DNA of 64,000 bases, from assembly GCF_048213115.1 (NCBI RefSeq), contig NZ_CP172404.1:1054001-1118000 (forward strand). The letters are read 5' to 3'. Positions within the stretch are counted from its first letter, which is position 1. The number at the start of each line of letters is the position of its first letter. Below are positions 25,305 through 33,542 of the stretch, in pieces. The notes below the pieces were generated by a model, which ran no database searches, was not told the origin of the DNA, and saw only the letters and a list, made by a program, of their open reading frames with translations. The stretch comes from Niveibacterium terrae. GTDB taxonomy: Bacteria; Pseudomonadota; Gammaproteobacteria; Burkholderiales; Rhodocyclaceae. Position numbers and translations under genes: made by a program.

Positions 25305-26348
25305 TCAGACGAGGTGGGTAAAAGCGGCGGGGGGCAGGCGGGGACTGGGCGTCGCGTCCGGATAGCGACGGCTTCCCAACCTGGCCAGGATCTGGATGCG
25401 GCCCAGGCCCAGATGGGCTTCGAGTTCGCGGCGCGCGTCGGGGAACTCCAGCGCCTGGGACATCGGATGCAGCGCGAGCGAGGCGGGGACGGCTCTGAGC
25501 CAGAAGCGCATCAGCGCTTCTCCGGCCCTGAGCCAGTCGCGCCGGCTGTCCGCGTCGCGGGTGACGACGAGCCAGCCTTCGCCCTGGTGGATCTGTTGTC
25601 CGACCTGGTCGAGGCCGCGCACCCGGAAAGAGCGGGTCAGCACGTCTTCGCGCGACCACAGCGCGCCGACCCACTGGCGGACCAGCCAGGGCAGCTCCAG
25701 CGTCTCAGGGGTCAGGCCGGTCGGATTCGCGACGGCATCCTCGTGCCGCCAGCGTATCCAGTCGGCGAGCTCCTCCCAGACCGGGTCGAGTTCGACCTGT
25801 CGGGCATTCGCTTTGAGCGTCGCGCTGGCGATCTCGCCGCCCGCGGCGCTGGCCATAGGGATGTAGTGCAAATTGGGGATGCCTTCGCTCAGGGTCGGCC
25901 ATTCCCGGGTCAGCCCCGGACGGGGTGCGAAGTCCTGCCTCAAGGTGCGGCGGCGCAGCAGCGCGGCGTCCGCGGCGCGGGGGCCGGGTGCAAAGCTCAG
26001 CGCGACCCGTCCCGCCGCCTCCTCGCAGGGGGCGAGGGCGAGGCCGCGGGCCGCGGCCGCGGCGCCCAGCGCGGCACAGAGCGTGCCCAGGCTCAGCCAC
26101 AGCTCGCGTCCTTCGGGATCGATGGCGGAAAGCCTGCGGCCCGCATCGGGTTCCAGAGTCCAGCGTCGGGCCTCATGGATCGCGATCTTCCAGGGCTGGG
26201 TGTTGTGGCTCGATGGCGCACGGGCGGCGGCAGCGAGCAGGGCCTGGGCCTCGGCAGGCAAGGCTTGCCCGGCGGCGAGCACGCGGCCGGGGATCACGGT
26301 GCTGCCGGCGAGGATGAGCCCGGCATTGAGAAAAGCGCGGCGGTTCAT
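25305..26348 (-). CDS. Acg family FMN-binding nitroreductase-like protein, Tat-exported
   Basis: A 347-residue protein of the Acg group, duplicated nitroreductase folds that bind FMN. The N terminus is a twin-arginine signal (NRRAFLNAGLILAGSTVIPG). Family motifs are ARAPSSHNTQPWKIAIHE, RRRTLRQDF and ASLALHPMSQALE. The Mycobacterium homologue is thought to sequester flavin and influence redox stress survival. The RR motif predicts export in folded form with cofactor bound. The tRNA-Leu gene lies upstream. Confidence 0.82.
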   Translation of the reverse strand: MNRRAFLNAGLILAGSTVIPGRVLAAGQALPAEAQALLAAAARAPSSHNTQPWKIAIHEARRWTLEPDAGRRLSAIDPEGRELWLSLGTLCAALGAAAAARGLALAPCEEAAGRVALSFAPGPRAADAALLRRRTLRQDFAPRPGLTREWPTLSEGIPNLHYIPMASAAGGEIASATLKANARQVELDPVWEELADWIRWRHEDAVANPTGLTPETLELPWLVRQWVGALWSREDVLTRSFRVRGLDQVGQQIHQGEGWLVVTRDADSRRDWLRAGEALMRFWLRAVPASLALHPMSQALEFPDARRELEAHLGLGRIQILARLGSRRYPDATPSPRLPPAAFTHLV

Positions 26349-26478
26349 TTCGGCTCCGCATGAGGGGATGCCTCATTGAGCCAGAGTCGCCGAGCCGGCT
26401 ATAGGAAAAAAACGTCAGCGGCCTGGGCCGCTTCGGCTGGGCGGGGCGTGCCGCCCATGCGATAATCCAGGGCTGCCC

Positions 26479-26563
26479 GCCCGGGTGGTGAAACTGGTAG
26501 ACACAAGGGACTTAAAATCCCTCGGCGCAAGCTGTACGGGTTCGATTCCCGTCCCGGGCACCA
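26479..26563 (+). tRNA. tRNA-Leu (UAA anticodon)
   Basis: The 85-base gene folds as a class II tRNA: acceptor GCCCGGG/CCCGGGC, D-arm with GGTGGTGAAACTGGTAGAC, anticodon loop CTTAAAA (anticodon TAA), a long variable arm, TTCGATT in the T-loop, and an encoded CCA. A GATAAT -10 box lies 12 bases upstream at 26461. It stands alone at the boundary of the accessory island, a common integration point. Confidence 0.95.
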
Positions 26564-26944
26564 CGTCGAAATTCAGAGCCGTTCCGAGTCGAAATTCCTT
26601 TCTGCAGCAAGCCCTTCCTGCGCATAGACCACTTCTGAGTGGCGGGAGCTTGCGACGCGCAGAGTTCGCGATCTCTAGCAATGTATAACGATGTATATCG
26701 ACTTTCGGATATACATCGCTAGAGATGGTCCGGGACCCCGGCAGCCTGCGCGCCGTTCCCTGTCAGCAGATAGTGGCCTCAACTGCATGTCATCCAACCC
26801 GCAAGGGGGGGGCAGGAGTTCCGCTGGCGCACCGCCCCAGTCATCGAGCATAATTGGCCGCAGCTCACCTGCCCAAGCCGCAGTCCGCTCTGGCGCGCGA
26901 GGATCAGGCTTGTCAGCCCCGATTCATTCACAGACGGATCAGCC
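26564..26944. other. gene-free interval after tRNA-Leu
   Basis: This 381-base stretch holds no convincing gene. An open frame at 26691-26972 has composition and start unlike its neighbours. The only structure seen is the inverted-repeat cluster at 26671-26726. The position directly behind a tRNA and before foreign-looking DNA is compatible with an old integration site. Confidence 0.6.
26671..26726. repeat. nested inverted-repeat cluster behind tRNA-Leu
   Basis: Outer arms ATCTCTAGCAATGTATA (26671-26687) and its near-perfect complement at 26710-26726 (one mismatch) enclose perfect inner arms GATGTATATC and GATATACATC. The motif (C)xATGTATA therefore occurs twice directly and once inverted within 56 bases. 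It may be a regulator-binding cluster or a recombination site. Confidence 0.6.
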
Positions 26945-28930
26945 ATGCTCAAGCGCCTCCTCTCCGCCCTGACCGGAATAAAAGAATCGCCCGCCCCTGC
27001 AGCCCAAACACCTGTGCCGGCCAAGCCCGCGAGCCCGGCCCAGGAAGAGCTGATCACCGTCTATGACGGCTACGGCCGCGAGCTGCAGATCACGCGCAGT
27101 GACTGGCGCGAGAAGATGCTGCAGCCCAACCTGCAGCTGAAGTGGGACAAGCCGGACGAGCTCTATACCGTGATCGTCTCGGCTCTGAACGATGGCTTTG
27201 CGACCGACCTGCTGCCGGCGGCCGAGCGCCTGCTCGCGATCGATCCGATTCCTGAGCGCAGCCACACGATTCACGGCATCGTGCTGATGAAGAACGGCAA
27301 GCTCGATGCGGCAGAAGCCACGCTGCGCGAGGGTATGCGCAAGGTGGGTGAGACCGGCACGCTGCTGACCAACCTTGCCAAGCTTCATGCCGAACGCGGC
27401 GACGAGGCGCGCTCGCACGAGATTCTCTGGCAGGCCGTGCAGGCGGACCCGAATCAGGACAACGGCCTCCTCTGGTGGGCGGCCATCCAGCAGGAGCGGG
27501 ACGGCGAAGCCGGCTATCTGCAGGCCCTGCGCACCGCCGCCGCTCTGCCCGGCAGCTGGCGCGCGCAGCTGTGGCTGGCGCGATTCCATCTGGAGCACGG
27601 CGAGGCCGATCTGGCGCGGGCGCTCTATGCCGAGGTGCTGGCAGGCGGCCAGTACGACAGCAGTGCGCTGATGATGATTTCGGGCGACCTCGGCAACAAC
27701 GGCCAGGTTTCTCTGATCCTCGAACTGGTCGGCCCGGCCTTCGACGAGAAGAAGCACGACCCGATGGCGGGCCTTAACCTGCTGCGCGCCTGCCAGCATT
27801 TGGGCAAGGTGGATGAAGGCGAAGCCATGCTCGGCCGCCTGTATGCCCTGGGCTTCGCACCGATCAAGCAGCATCTCGACCAGTTCGCGCAGGCCTTCCA
27901 GGAGATGCGCAAGCAGGCGGCGCAGGGCACGCCCATCGATCCGGACGCACTGAAGGTGACCACCTTGGCGATCACTCAGCCGATCTGGCATTACGGTCTG
28001 CGCAATGCGGACTGGCTGTTTGCGCAGAAGCCGGAGGGGGCGCCCGAAGTGGGATTCTTCGCGCTCTCGAAGATGCCGGATGGTTCTGCACGCGCAGAGT
28101 CCCAGCGCGAAGACGATCTGGGGCGTTACACCCGTGCCATCCCGCTGTATCTGGCGGAAGCGGCGCATTATTGGAGCGACTACGCGGCTTCGACCTACAT
28201 CTTCGTCGTGGAAGGAGGGGGCCCGGTCGTCACCAGCGGCGAGACCGACGGCAGCGACCTCTTCGACATCGTGCCGCCCACCATGAAGGTTTTCGTGACC
28301 GGAGAGCTGGGCTGCAGCGGCGAAGGCGAATCCGCTATCTGGCAGATCTCGCTGAGCCTGTGGAACTGCGCGACACGCCGCCGCCAGGCAACGGAAAGCG
28401 GCCACGCCACAACCGCCGAATTGAGCGCTCTGGTGCTGGAGCTGGAACAACGCCTGCTGGCCCGCATCGGGCTGAAGCGCGAGCAGCCGCTGGACGACTT
28501 CTATCGGCATCCGACTGCGGAAGTGCTGACGCCCTATCTGACGGAGCTCGGCCAGGCCTTCATGCTCACGCTCCTTGCCAACAAACACATGCCGAAATCC
28601 GTGCTCTGGGGCGAGCGGGCCATGCTCGACTGGCCCCTCAACATGGCCCTGCACTGGCCAAGCGTCGACGTGCCTAAGCTGATGTATCTCTCCGGCTTGG
28701 GCAAGGCCTTCGATTACGGCTCAGACGTGCTGCCCGAATACAGGGAGCGCAGCCTGCTGCTGCTCAGGGATGCGCAGCAAGCCAACAGCCCGGCCGCCAA
28801 GCTGGCCCCGCTGATATGGAAAATCTTCGCCATGACGGATGAGCTCGACGCCCACCGGAAAGCTCTGCCCGCAGACAGCTCCCCGAGCTATCGCGCCTGG
28901 CTTGAGCGCATCATCGATGTCGCCTCATGA
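26945..28930 (+). CDS. TPR-repeat hypothetical protein
   Basis: A 661-residue soluble protein without a signal peptide. Residues about 70-330 look like degenerate helical repeats (AERLLAIDPIPERSHTIHG, AEATLREGMRKVGETGTLLT, LHAERGDEARSHEILWQAVQ). The C-terminal half is mixed alpha/beta with TRAIPLYLAEAAHYWSDY and DLFDIVPPTMKVFVTGELG, not recognised. Similar large TPR proteins often lie near secretion or Rhs loci; that link is inference. It opens the accessory island. Confidence 0.72.
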   Translation: MLKRLLSALTGIKESPAPAAQTPVPAKPASPAQEELITVYDGYGRELQITRSDWREKMLQPNLQLKWDKPDELYTVIVSALNDGFATDLLPAAERLLAIDPIPERSHTIHGIVLMKNGKLDAAEATLREGMRKVGETGTLLTNLAKLHAERGDEARSHEILWQAVQADPNQDNGLLWWAAIQQERDGEAGYLQALRTAAALPGSWRAQLWLARFHLEHGEADLARALYAEVLAGGQYDSSALMMISGDLGNNGQVSLILELVGPAFDEKKHDPMAGLNLLRACQHLGKVDEGEAMLGRLYALGFAPIKQHLDQFAQAFQEMRKQAAQGTPIDPDALKVTTLAITQPIWHYGLRNADWLFAQKPEGAPEVGFFALSKMPDGSARAESQREDDLGRYTRAIPLYLAEAAHYWSDYAASTYIFVVEGGGPVVTSGETDGSDLFDIVPPTMKVFVTGELGCSGEGESAIWQISLSLWNCATRRRQATESGHATTAELSALVLELEQRLLARIGLKREQPLDDFYRHPTAEVLTPYLTELGQAFMLTLLANKHMPKSVLWGERAMLDWPLNMALHWPSVDVPKLMYLSGLGKAFDYGSDVLPEYRERSLLLLRDAQQANSPAAKLAPLIWKIFAMTDELDAHRKALPADSSPSYRAWLERIIDVAS

Positions 28931-29037
28931 GCGAGCGGCCGGGTCGAGCGCCCTATATCCGCTGCCGGGGGCCCGGCGTTGGGACGCTCCTGCCCGTTTC
29001 ATGCCGAAAAACGTTTCCGATAACATAGATAGAGATC

Positions 29038-29349
29038 ATGTCCATGTCTTGTTTTGCGCTGATCTGGATGCTCGCATCGGGGGGCGCCACCCTGCTTGCG
29101 GGAACGCCCTTCCTGAAGGCGTTGCAGTCTGAGGCACCGCATATCTATTCGGCTATTGCTTCCCCGCCCATCAATGCTTATGCGTGGCGTCGCTGGTTCT
29201 TTCCACCGTTTTCCGGGATCGTTCTTTCCCTGTCGTATTGGTCAGAGCTCAAAGACTGTCCGGGTTCGCTGGGCTGGGCCAATTGTCTCTTTGTGACGCT
29301 TTGGTCGCAAATTCTCGCCGCTGGGGTTCTTGCTATTTCACTGACATAG
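29038..29349 (+). CDS. small membrane protein, unknown
   Basis: A 103-residue protein with three hydrophobic segments (CFALIWMLASGGATLLAG, PPFSGIVLSLSYW, SQILAAGVLAISLT) and a small polar loop. No family is recognised. It could be an orphan immunity protein, like others further right, since it has their size and topology. The start lacks a strong ribosome-binding site. Confidence 0.5.
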   Translation: MSMSCFALIWMLASGGATLLAGTPFLKALQSEAPHIYSAIASPPINAYAWRRWFFPPFSGIVLSLSYWSELKDCPGSLGWANCLFVTLWSQILAAGVLAISLT

Positions 29350-29523
29350 CCGTCGCTGAAAGGCGCACGGGGGTATGTCTTGAATTGCATCAAGTTCATG
29401 GAATGCAAGACATTGATCCCAAAGATCCTTCGGTCGGTGGGGGCAGGGGAGTTATGCGACAGTGGTCGGAGTTATACAGCAAAATTGCTGTCCAAATAGA
29501 TAGTTATGCACAAAGGACTTTCT

Positions 29524-30315
29524 GTGAGTGACCCATCTAACGATCTCGAACGAAAACTCATGCTCGCCGCGGACGATCCCGCGAGCCGTCCTGAATTTTA
29601 CGAAGCGCTAATGGGATCGGACGTATTTGTGATTGGTCACGCCGATTCTGAAGGCGAAGGAGTGTCTACCATTCCCGGCGGCGCTAAGCTATCCATCGTG
29701 AATTGGGAAAAGAAAGATGGGACCCCAGTCATTCCATTTTTCACGAGCCTTGAAACGCTGCAACGGGCGCTAACGGAAGAGGCACGCTATGTGGCTCTTC
29801 CAGCTCGGAGCCTTTTCGAAGTCACTCTTGGGTCGTTCTTGGTGCTAAATCCTGCCTCTCCATATGGAAAGGAATTCTTTCCCAATGAGATTAAGGCATT
29901 GTTGGACACCGGAATGAACCATGTTCCTCAATCTAGAGTGGTTCAACGAGAGACCAACGTGCTGCTGGGGCAGCCTGCGAACTACCCATCTGAGATGGTC
30001 TCTGCATTAACGGCACTTCTGGCAAAGCACTCGGTAGTTAAGGCGGCATACCTTTGCTTGATGCACGATTCGTCCGCTAGCGAGAAGCCAACTTTGGTTG
30101 TGGGCTTCGAAGGTGAAGGTGATCTTAGCAAGGCGATGCAGGCGGCTGGATCTGTGGCTGCCGACACCGCGCCCAAAGGCGAACCGGTCGATTTCACTGT
30201 TCTTAAAAGAGGTGAGGCCGGACTCAGCGATTACATGTTCAAGTCGGTCAAACCATTTTATGAGCGCACTTGGGGTGCCAAGCTACGGTCGATTTTCCGT
30301 GCGGGCAGTGCATAA
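29524..30315 (+). CDS. SseB-like protein
   Basis: A 263-residue protein with the SseB N-terminal domain (ASRPEFYEALMGSDVFVIG, VIPFFTSLETLQRAL) and C-terminal domain (AKHSVVKAAYLCLMHD, LVVGFEGEGDLSKAM). SseB proteins are cytoplasmic and poorly understood; they occur beside secretion and Rhs loci. GTG at 29524 has AAAGGA six bases upstream and is preferred over ATG 18 bases earlier. The stop codon TAA is also the first base set of an attC-like site, as in integron gene cassettes. Confidence 0.8.
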   Translation: MSDPSNDLERKLMLAADDPASRPEFYEALMGSDVFVIGHADSEGEGVSTIPGGAKLSIVNWEKKDGTPVIPFFTSLETLQRALTEEARYVALPARSLFEVTLGSFLVLNPASPYGKEFFPNEIKALLDTGMNHVPQSRVVQRETNVLLGQPANYPSEMVSALTALLAKHSVVKAAYLCLMHDSSASEKPTLVVGFEGEGDLSKAMQAAGSVAADTAPKGEPVDFTVLKRGEAGLSDYMFKSVKPFYERTWGAKLRSIFRAGSA

Positions 30316-30409
30316 CAACTCCGTCGAGAGGGACAGCCCACAAGCTGCGTTTGTGGGGGGGGCTTCTCGGCTTCGCCGCTACGGCGGTCCATCACATCCA
30401 GCGTTAGTG
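30311..30409 (+). other. integron attC-like recombination site
   Basis: The left end GCATAACAAC with GAGGGAC and the right end GGTCCATC with GCGTTAG have the R''/L'' and L'/R' order of attC sites; GAGGGAC and GTCCATC pair over six of seven bases. The length (~99) is normal. The sseB stop lies in the left TAAC and the next gene starts nine bases after the right core, the standard cassette layout. No integrase gene is in the window. Confidence 0.6.
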
Positions 30410-30417
30410 CGCAAACG

Positions 30418-30831
30418 ATGAGCAGCATTCTCGATCTCGGGAAAGAGCACCTTTACGAAGCTCAGCAAGGAAATCCAGAAGAGCTAAAGGCTCTCTTCCG
30501 TGCTCGTGTCTTGGGTTGGGGGAAGACCTATGCCCACGAGGAAGAAATGACCGTTGGTCTTTTTGGCGATCTTGAGCAAAAAATCGAACCTTATGTGGCT
30601 TTTTATTTGCTATCTGAAGTTGTTGAGTTGGCGACGTCAGAAGAAGATTTTGATGGGTTTAGCTGTGCCCTAGATCTTGTCTCTTCACTCGTTGCTGCGA
30701 GCGAAACGACGGAGATTCCCGGAGTGCTTCAGGAAAAGTTTTCTGCGCTGGAAAGCAAGGCAAAGCGTTTTGGTGGTGAGCCAGTTTATTCAATCGCCGT
30801 AATTCGAGCGCACTACCGAAATGTGCTCTAG
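30418..30831 (+). CDS. small hypothetical protein (cassette-borne)
   Basis: A 137-residue acidic, helical soluble protein (FRARVLGWGKTYAHEEEM, YLLSEVVELATSEEDFDGF, HYRNVL at the end). No family is recognised. Its start follows directly after the attC-like site, so it may be an integron cassette gene. Size and acidity also fit an immunity protein. The IS110 remnant begins about 20 bases after its stop. Confidence 0.6.
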   Translation: MSSILDLGKEHLYEAQQGNPEELKALFRARVLGWGKTYAHEEEMTVGLFGDLEQKIEPYVAFYLLSEVVELATSEEDFDGFSCALDLVSSLVAASETTEIPGVLQEKFSALESKAKRFGGEPVYSIAVIRAHYRNVL

Positions 30832-30849
30832 CCCCTGACCCCCCCTGGG

Positions 30850-30965
30850 GGCAGATACCGTCTTGAAAATCAAGTTTCGGTAGGCGGATATCAGCCCTGA
30901 ACTGTTGGCCGGAACGCTGGATTTCGCAGATCAGGAGCACCCGCTTTCTCATCGCCACCCCGATC
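30850..30965 (-). pseudogene. IS110-like transposase C-terminal remnant (copy 1)
   Basis: On the minus strand the DNA encodes AMRKRVLLICEIQRSGQQ and FRADIRLPKLDFQDGI, the typical end of IS110/IS116-type transposases (AMRK..LIYG..KSG.PF). Nothing of the rest of the element is left. It is fused directly to Rhs core 1 at the ALGAYTY codons. Family call is from memory of the C-terminal pattern. Confidence 0.55.
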
Positions 30966-31505
30966 AGCGCCCTGGGCGCCTACACCTACAACCCGCGCTT
31001 CCCCGGGCAGGTCTATGATCGCGAATCGAATCTGTTCCAGAACTGGAACCGCGACTACGACCCCGTGGTGGGGCGGTATGTGCAGAGCGACCCCATTGGG
31101 CTGGAGGGCGGGATTAGCACCTATGCATATGTGGATGGGAGTCCCGTTGTTGAATTCGACGAATCTGGGCTTGCAGGGAAAATCCCAAGGAATTTTGGTA
31201 GAGGAGTCATGCCTCCAGAAATGCCTCCCGTCCTGTCTAAAGATCCTGGAGTGGAAAGCATGAAAGAAGCCTTGAAGGGGATGATTAAATGCTTGTCGCC
31301 CATAAAAAATTGCGAGGCGGAGTCTGGTATTAGCAACGCATTCGTCTGCTTGAAAGTTGAGTGTACGAAACCATGCAAAACTACTCATACAAACTTTCTT
31401 CCAAGAAATCCAACCGTGTTGGAAGTTAAAACTAGTTGGCCTGGTTGTACGTGCACGAAGTTTGGTGTGAATCAAAATGATATTGGTCGTCTCCCGGGGT
31501 TCTAG
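30966..31505 (+). CDS. orphan Rhs tip 1 (Cys-rich C-terminal domain)
   Basis: The shortest core (starts at SALGAYTYNPRF) followed by a ~125-residue tip. The tip has eight or more cysteines (IKCLSPIKNC, LKVECTKPCKTTHTNF, GCTCTKFG) and no recognised family. No start or ribosome-binding site precedes the core; the first in-frame start is GTG at 31065 inside it. It is probably silent unless recombined into a full-length gene. Confidence 0.65.
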   Translation, partial: SALGAYTYNPRFPGQVYDRESNLFQNWNRDYDPVVGRYVQSDPIGLEGGISTYAYVDGSPVVEFDESGLAGKIPRNFGRGVMPPEMPPVLSKDPGVESMKEALKGMIKCLSPIKNCEAESGISNAFVCLKVECTKPCKTTHTNFLPRNPTVLEVKTSWPGCTCTKFGVNQNDIGRLPGF

Positions 31506-31538
31506 CTTATAAAGCTCGTTACAAGACAGGTGTAATAA

Positions 31539-31922
31539 ATGAAAAGACTAATACTAATTATGGGTTGGTTGATTTCGTTAGTTGTCGTTGCTTGTGTGTC
31601 GCATGATTATACGCAAAAGAAAACAATGGCTGCGGTGAAGATTGAACTTGCGGACATTCAGGCAATGCTTTGGTTTAATCATCTCAATGAATACCGGGAA
31701 ATTGAAGACCGTTTGGTTGGAGGGTGTGCGTCGGCGGCGCTCGAAAAAGTTAGAGTAGATATTGATCAGGAGATGAAATTGTTGGCTGGTTTTCGTTATG
31801 AGTATCCTGGGTCATTGATGAATAAATTCATCTCGGAGCGAGATCCCAAACTCCTTGCTCAGCTTGATGGCTTGAAAAGTGAACGGCGTGCTCCTCGGGT
31901 CGAGACAAAATGCATAAAGTGA
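31539..31922 (+). CDS. putative immunity protein 1 (membrane-anchored)
   Basis: A 127-residue protein with an N-terminal hydrophobic segment ending in a possible lipobox (WLISLVVVACVS), then a helical periplasmic part (NHLNEYREIEDRLVGGCASAAL) and a basic tail with a cysteine. It follows tip 1 by 33 bases. The gene at 40274 has a similar layout (membrane anchor, then a Y-R-[ED]-I helix), so both may belong to one immunity family. AT-rich codon use relative to the chromosome. Confidence 0.6.
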   Translation: MKRLILIMGWLISLVVVACVSHDYTQKKTMAAVKIELADIQAMLWFNHLNEYREIEDRLVGGCASAALEKVRVDIDQEMKLLAGFRYEYPGSLMNKFISERDPKLLAQLDGLKSERRAPRVETKCIK

Positions 31923-32042
31923 GTCGGGTAGGTGCCGTCATGGACGTCGACTGATATTTGCACAATTGGCTGACGAGAACTCATGAGTTCTGAAAGGCAA
32001 TGGGGTCAGGAAAGGCAGGAAAGGCAATGCGGTCGGTCTTGC

Positions 32043-33359
32043 GGGTCTGTCAAACGAACTGTGTAAATTCCCAATCACAGCGCATTTAGCGGCACGCGCT
32101 CTTCGCCGAACATTACCTGGAAGCTCTGCAGAGCGGGCTTCCAGTGGTGGATTGCCTTCCAGCCTTTCGAGGCTTCCCGGATCGCCAGGAACAGCGATTT
32201 GAGCGCCGAGTCGTCGTTCGGGAAGATCCGTCGGTTGCGCGTGAGCTTGCGCATGACCATGTTCAGAGATTCGATCGCATTGGTCGTATAGATCACCTTG
32301 CGGATCTGCGGCAGGAACTGGAAGAACGGAATGACATTGTCCCAATTGCCCCGCCACAATCGCACGACCGCCCGATATTTCTCGCCCCATTCGGTCTCGA
32401 ACGCATCGAGTTCGGCAGAGGCCTCCTCGGCGCTCGCCGACTGGTAAATGCGCTTGAGCGCGGCCACCACCGCCTTGCTGTCGCGCGTTGCGACATAGCG
32501 CAGACTGGCGCGCACCAGATGCACGATGCACAGCTGCGTGAGCGTATTCGGAAACACCGCATTAACCGCTTCCGGCAAGCCTTTGAGCCCATCCATGCTG
32601 GCGATGTAGATGTCCTGCACACCGCGATGGCGCAGCTCGGTGAGCACCGACAGCCAGAACTTGGCCCCTTCGTTCTCGTTGAGCCACAGTCCCAGCACTT
32701 CCTTCTCGCCGCGCAGATTCACCCCGAGCACCACATGCGCGGCTTTGTTGATGACCTGCTTGTTCTGCTGAACTTTCACGACGATTCCGTCGAGCCAGAC
32801 GATCGGATAGATCGCTTCGAGCGGTCGGTTCTGCCAGGCGCGCGCTTCGTCGAGCACCGCGTCGGTCACCTGCGCGATCAGCGCGTGCGAGATCGTCACG
32901 CCATACAGATCGACCAACGCGGATTCGATGTCCCGCGTGGTCATCCCCTTGGCGTACAGCGTCAGGATCTTCTCTTCCATCCCCGCCAGGCGCACCTGAC
33001 GCTTCTTGACCAGCTGCGGCTCGAAGCTGCCCGAGCGATCGCGCGGCGTCTCGATCTGCAAGTCGCCCACTTCGCTCTGCACCGTCTTGCGGCTCTTGCC
33101 ATTGCGCCGGTTGTTTCCCGCATCCTCGGGCGCCGACTCGTTCTGCGCGTAGCCCAGATGCGTTTGCATCTCCGCTTCCAGCGAGCGGTTGATCATGTGC
33201 TGCAGCATCTGCGAGTACAGCGACGCCATCTCCTTCGGATCCCGGCACTCGCCCACCAACGCGTCCAACTGCTCCGGTGTCAGCTTCATGTAACGCCTCC
33301 TTGCCCTGTCTGGGCTCTATCGTCTCAGAGGTCAGTTACACAGTTCAATTTACAGACTC
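32043..33359 (-). mobile_element. IS256-family insertion sequence, complete
   Basis: A 1317-base element with imperfect terminal inverted repeats (GGGTCTGTCAAACGAACTGT left, GAGTCTGTAAATTGAACTGT right) and an 8-bp target duplication GGTCTTGC at 32035-32042 and 33360-33367. The single gene is an intact IS256-type transposase. It lies inside a copy of flank repeat B, so it is younger than the array. Confidence 0.9.
32075..33289 (-). CDS. IS256 family transposase
   Basis: A 404-residue transposase. The N terminus is LTPEQLDALVGECRDPKEMA, and the mutator-type signature lies around IASMDGLKGLPEAVNAVFP. The DDE residues are probably the D in WLDGIVVKV, the D in IASMDGL, and the E in TTNAIESLN. The ATG is preceded by GGAGGCG. 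It is intact and may be active. Confidence 0.95.
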   Translation of the reverse strand: MKLTPEQLDALVGECRDPKEMASLYSQMLQHMINRSLEAEMQTHLGYAQNESAPEDAGNNRRNGKSRKTVQSEVGDLQIETPRDRSGSFEPQLVKKRQVRLAGMEEKILTLYAKGMTTRDIESALVDLYGVTISHALIAQVTDAVLDEARAWQNRPLEAIYPIVWLDGIVVKVQQNKQVINKAAHVVLGVNLRGEKEVLGLWLNENEGAKFWLSVLTELRHRGVQDIYIASMDGLKGLPEAVNAVFPNTLTQLCIVHLVRASLRYVATRDSKAVVAALKRIYQSASAEEASAELDAFETEWGEKYRAVVRLWRGNWDNVIPFFQFLPQIRKVIYTTNAIESLNMVMRKLTRNRRIFPNDDSALKSLFLAIREASKGWKAIHHWKPALQSFQVMFGEERVPLNAL

Positions 33360-33367
33360 GGTCTTGC

Positions 33368-33542
33368 ATTCGAGCATTTCTGGTCGGAGTTGGCCCTGTT
33401 GACAGCAGCCGGAGCGAATGCCGGCTCTTCGTGACCCGGGCGCCTCCTTCGGCACGATGCGTGTATCACGAAACCCCGCCGGAGTTCTGTGATCCCTTTG
33501 GGGGAGATCTTGAATTGCATCAAGGTGATCAAATATCACCTC
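33368..33542. repeat. flank repeat B (copy 1)
   Basis: About 175 bases from the ATTCGAG after the IS256 target duplication to the core junction, containing ACGAAACCCCGCCGGAG and GATCTTGAATTGCATCAAG. Similar copies precede cassettes 8 and 9. IS256 sits at its left edge. Minus-strand reading gives a peptide beginning MQFKISPKGITELRRG but no known family. Origin unknown. Confidence 0.7.

Noticed and set aside
26691..26972. Open frame of 93 codons behind tRNA-Leu
   Set aside because: Starts inside the inverted-repeat cluster, Ser/Pro/Gly/Arg-rich without any pattern, and overlaps the well-supported TPR gene.
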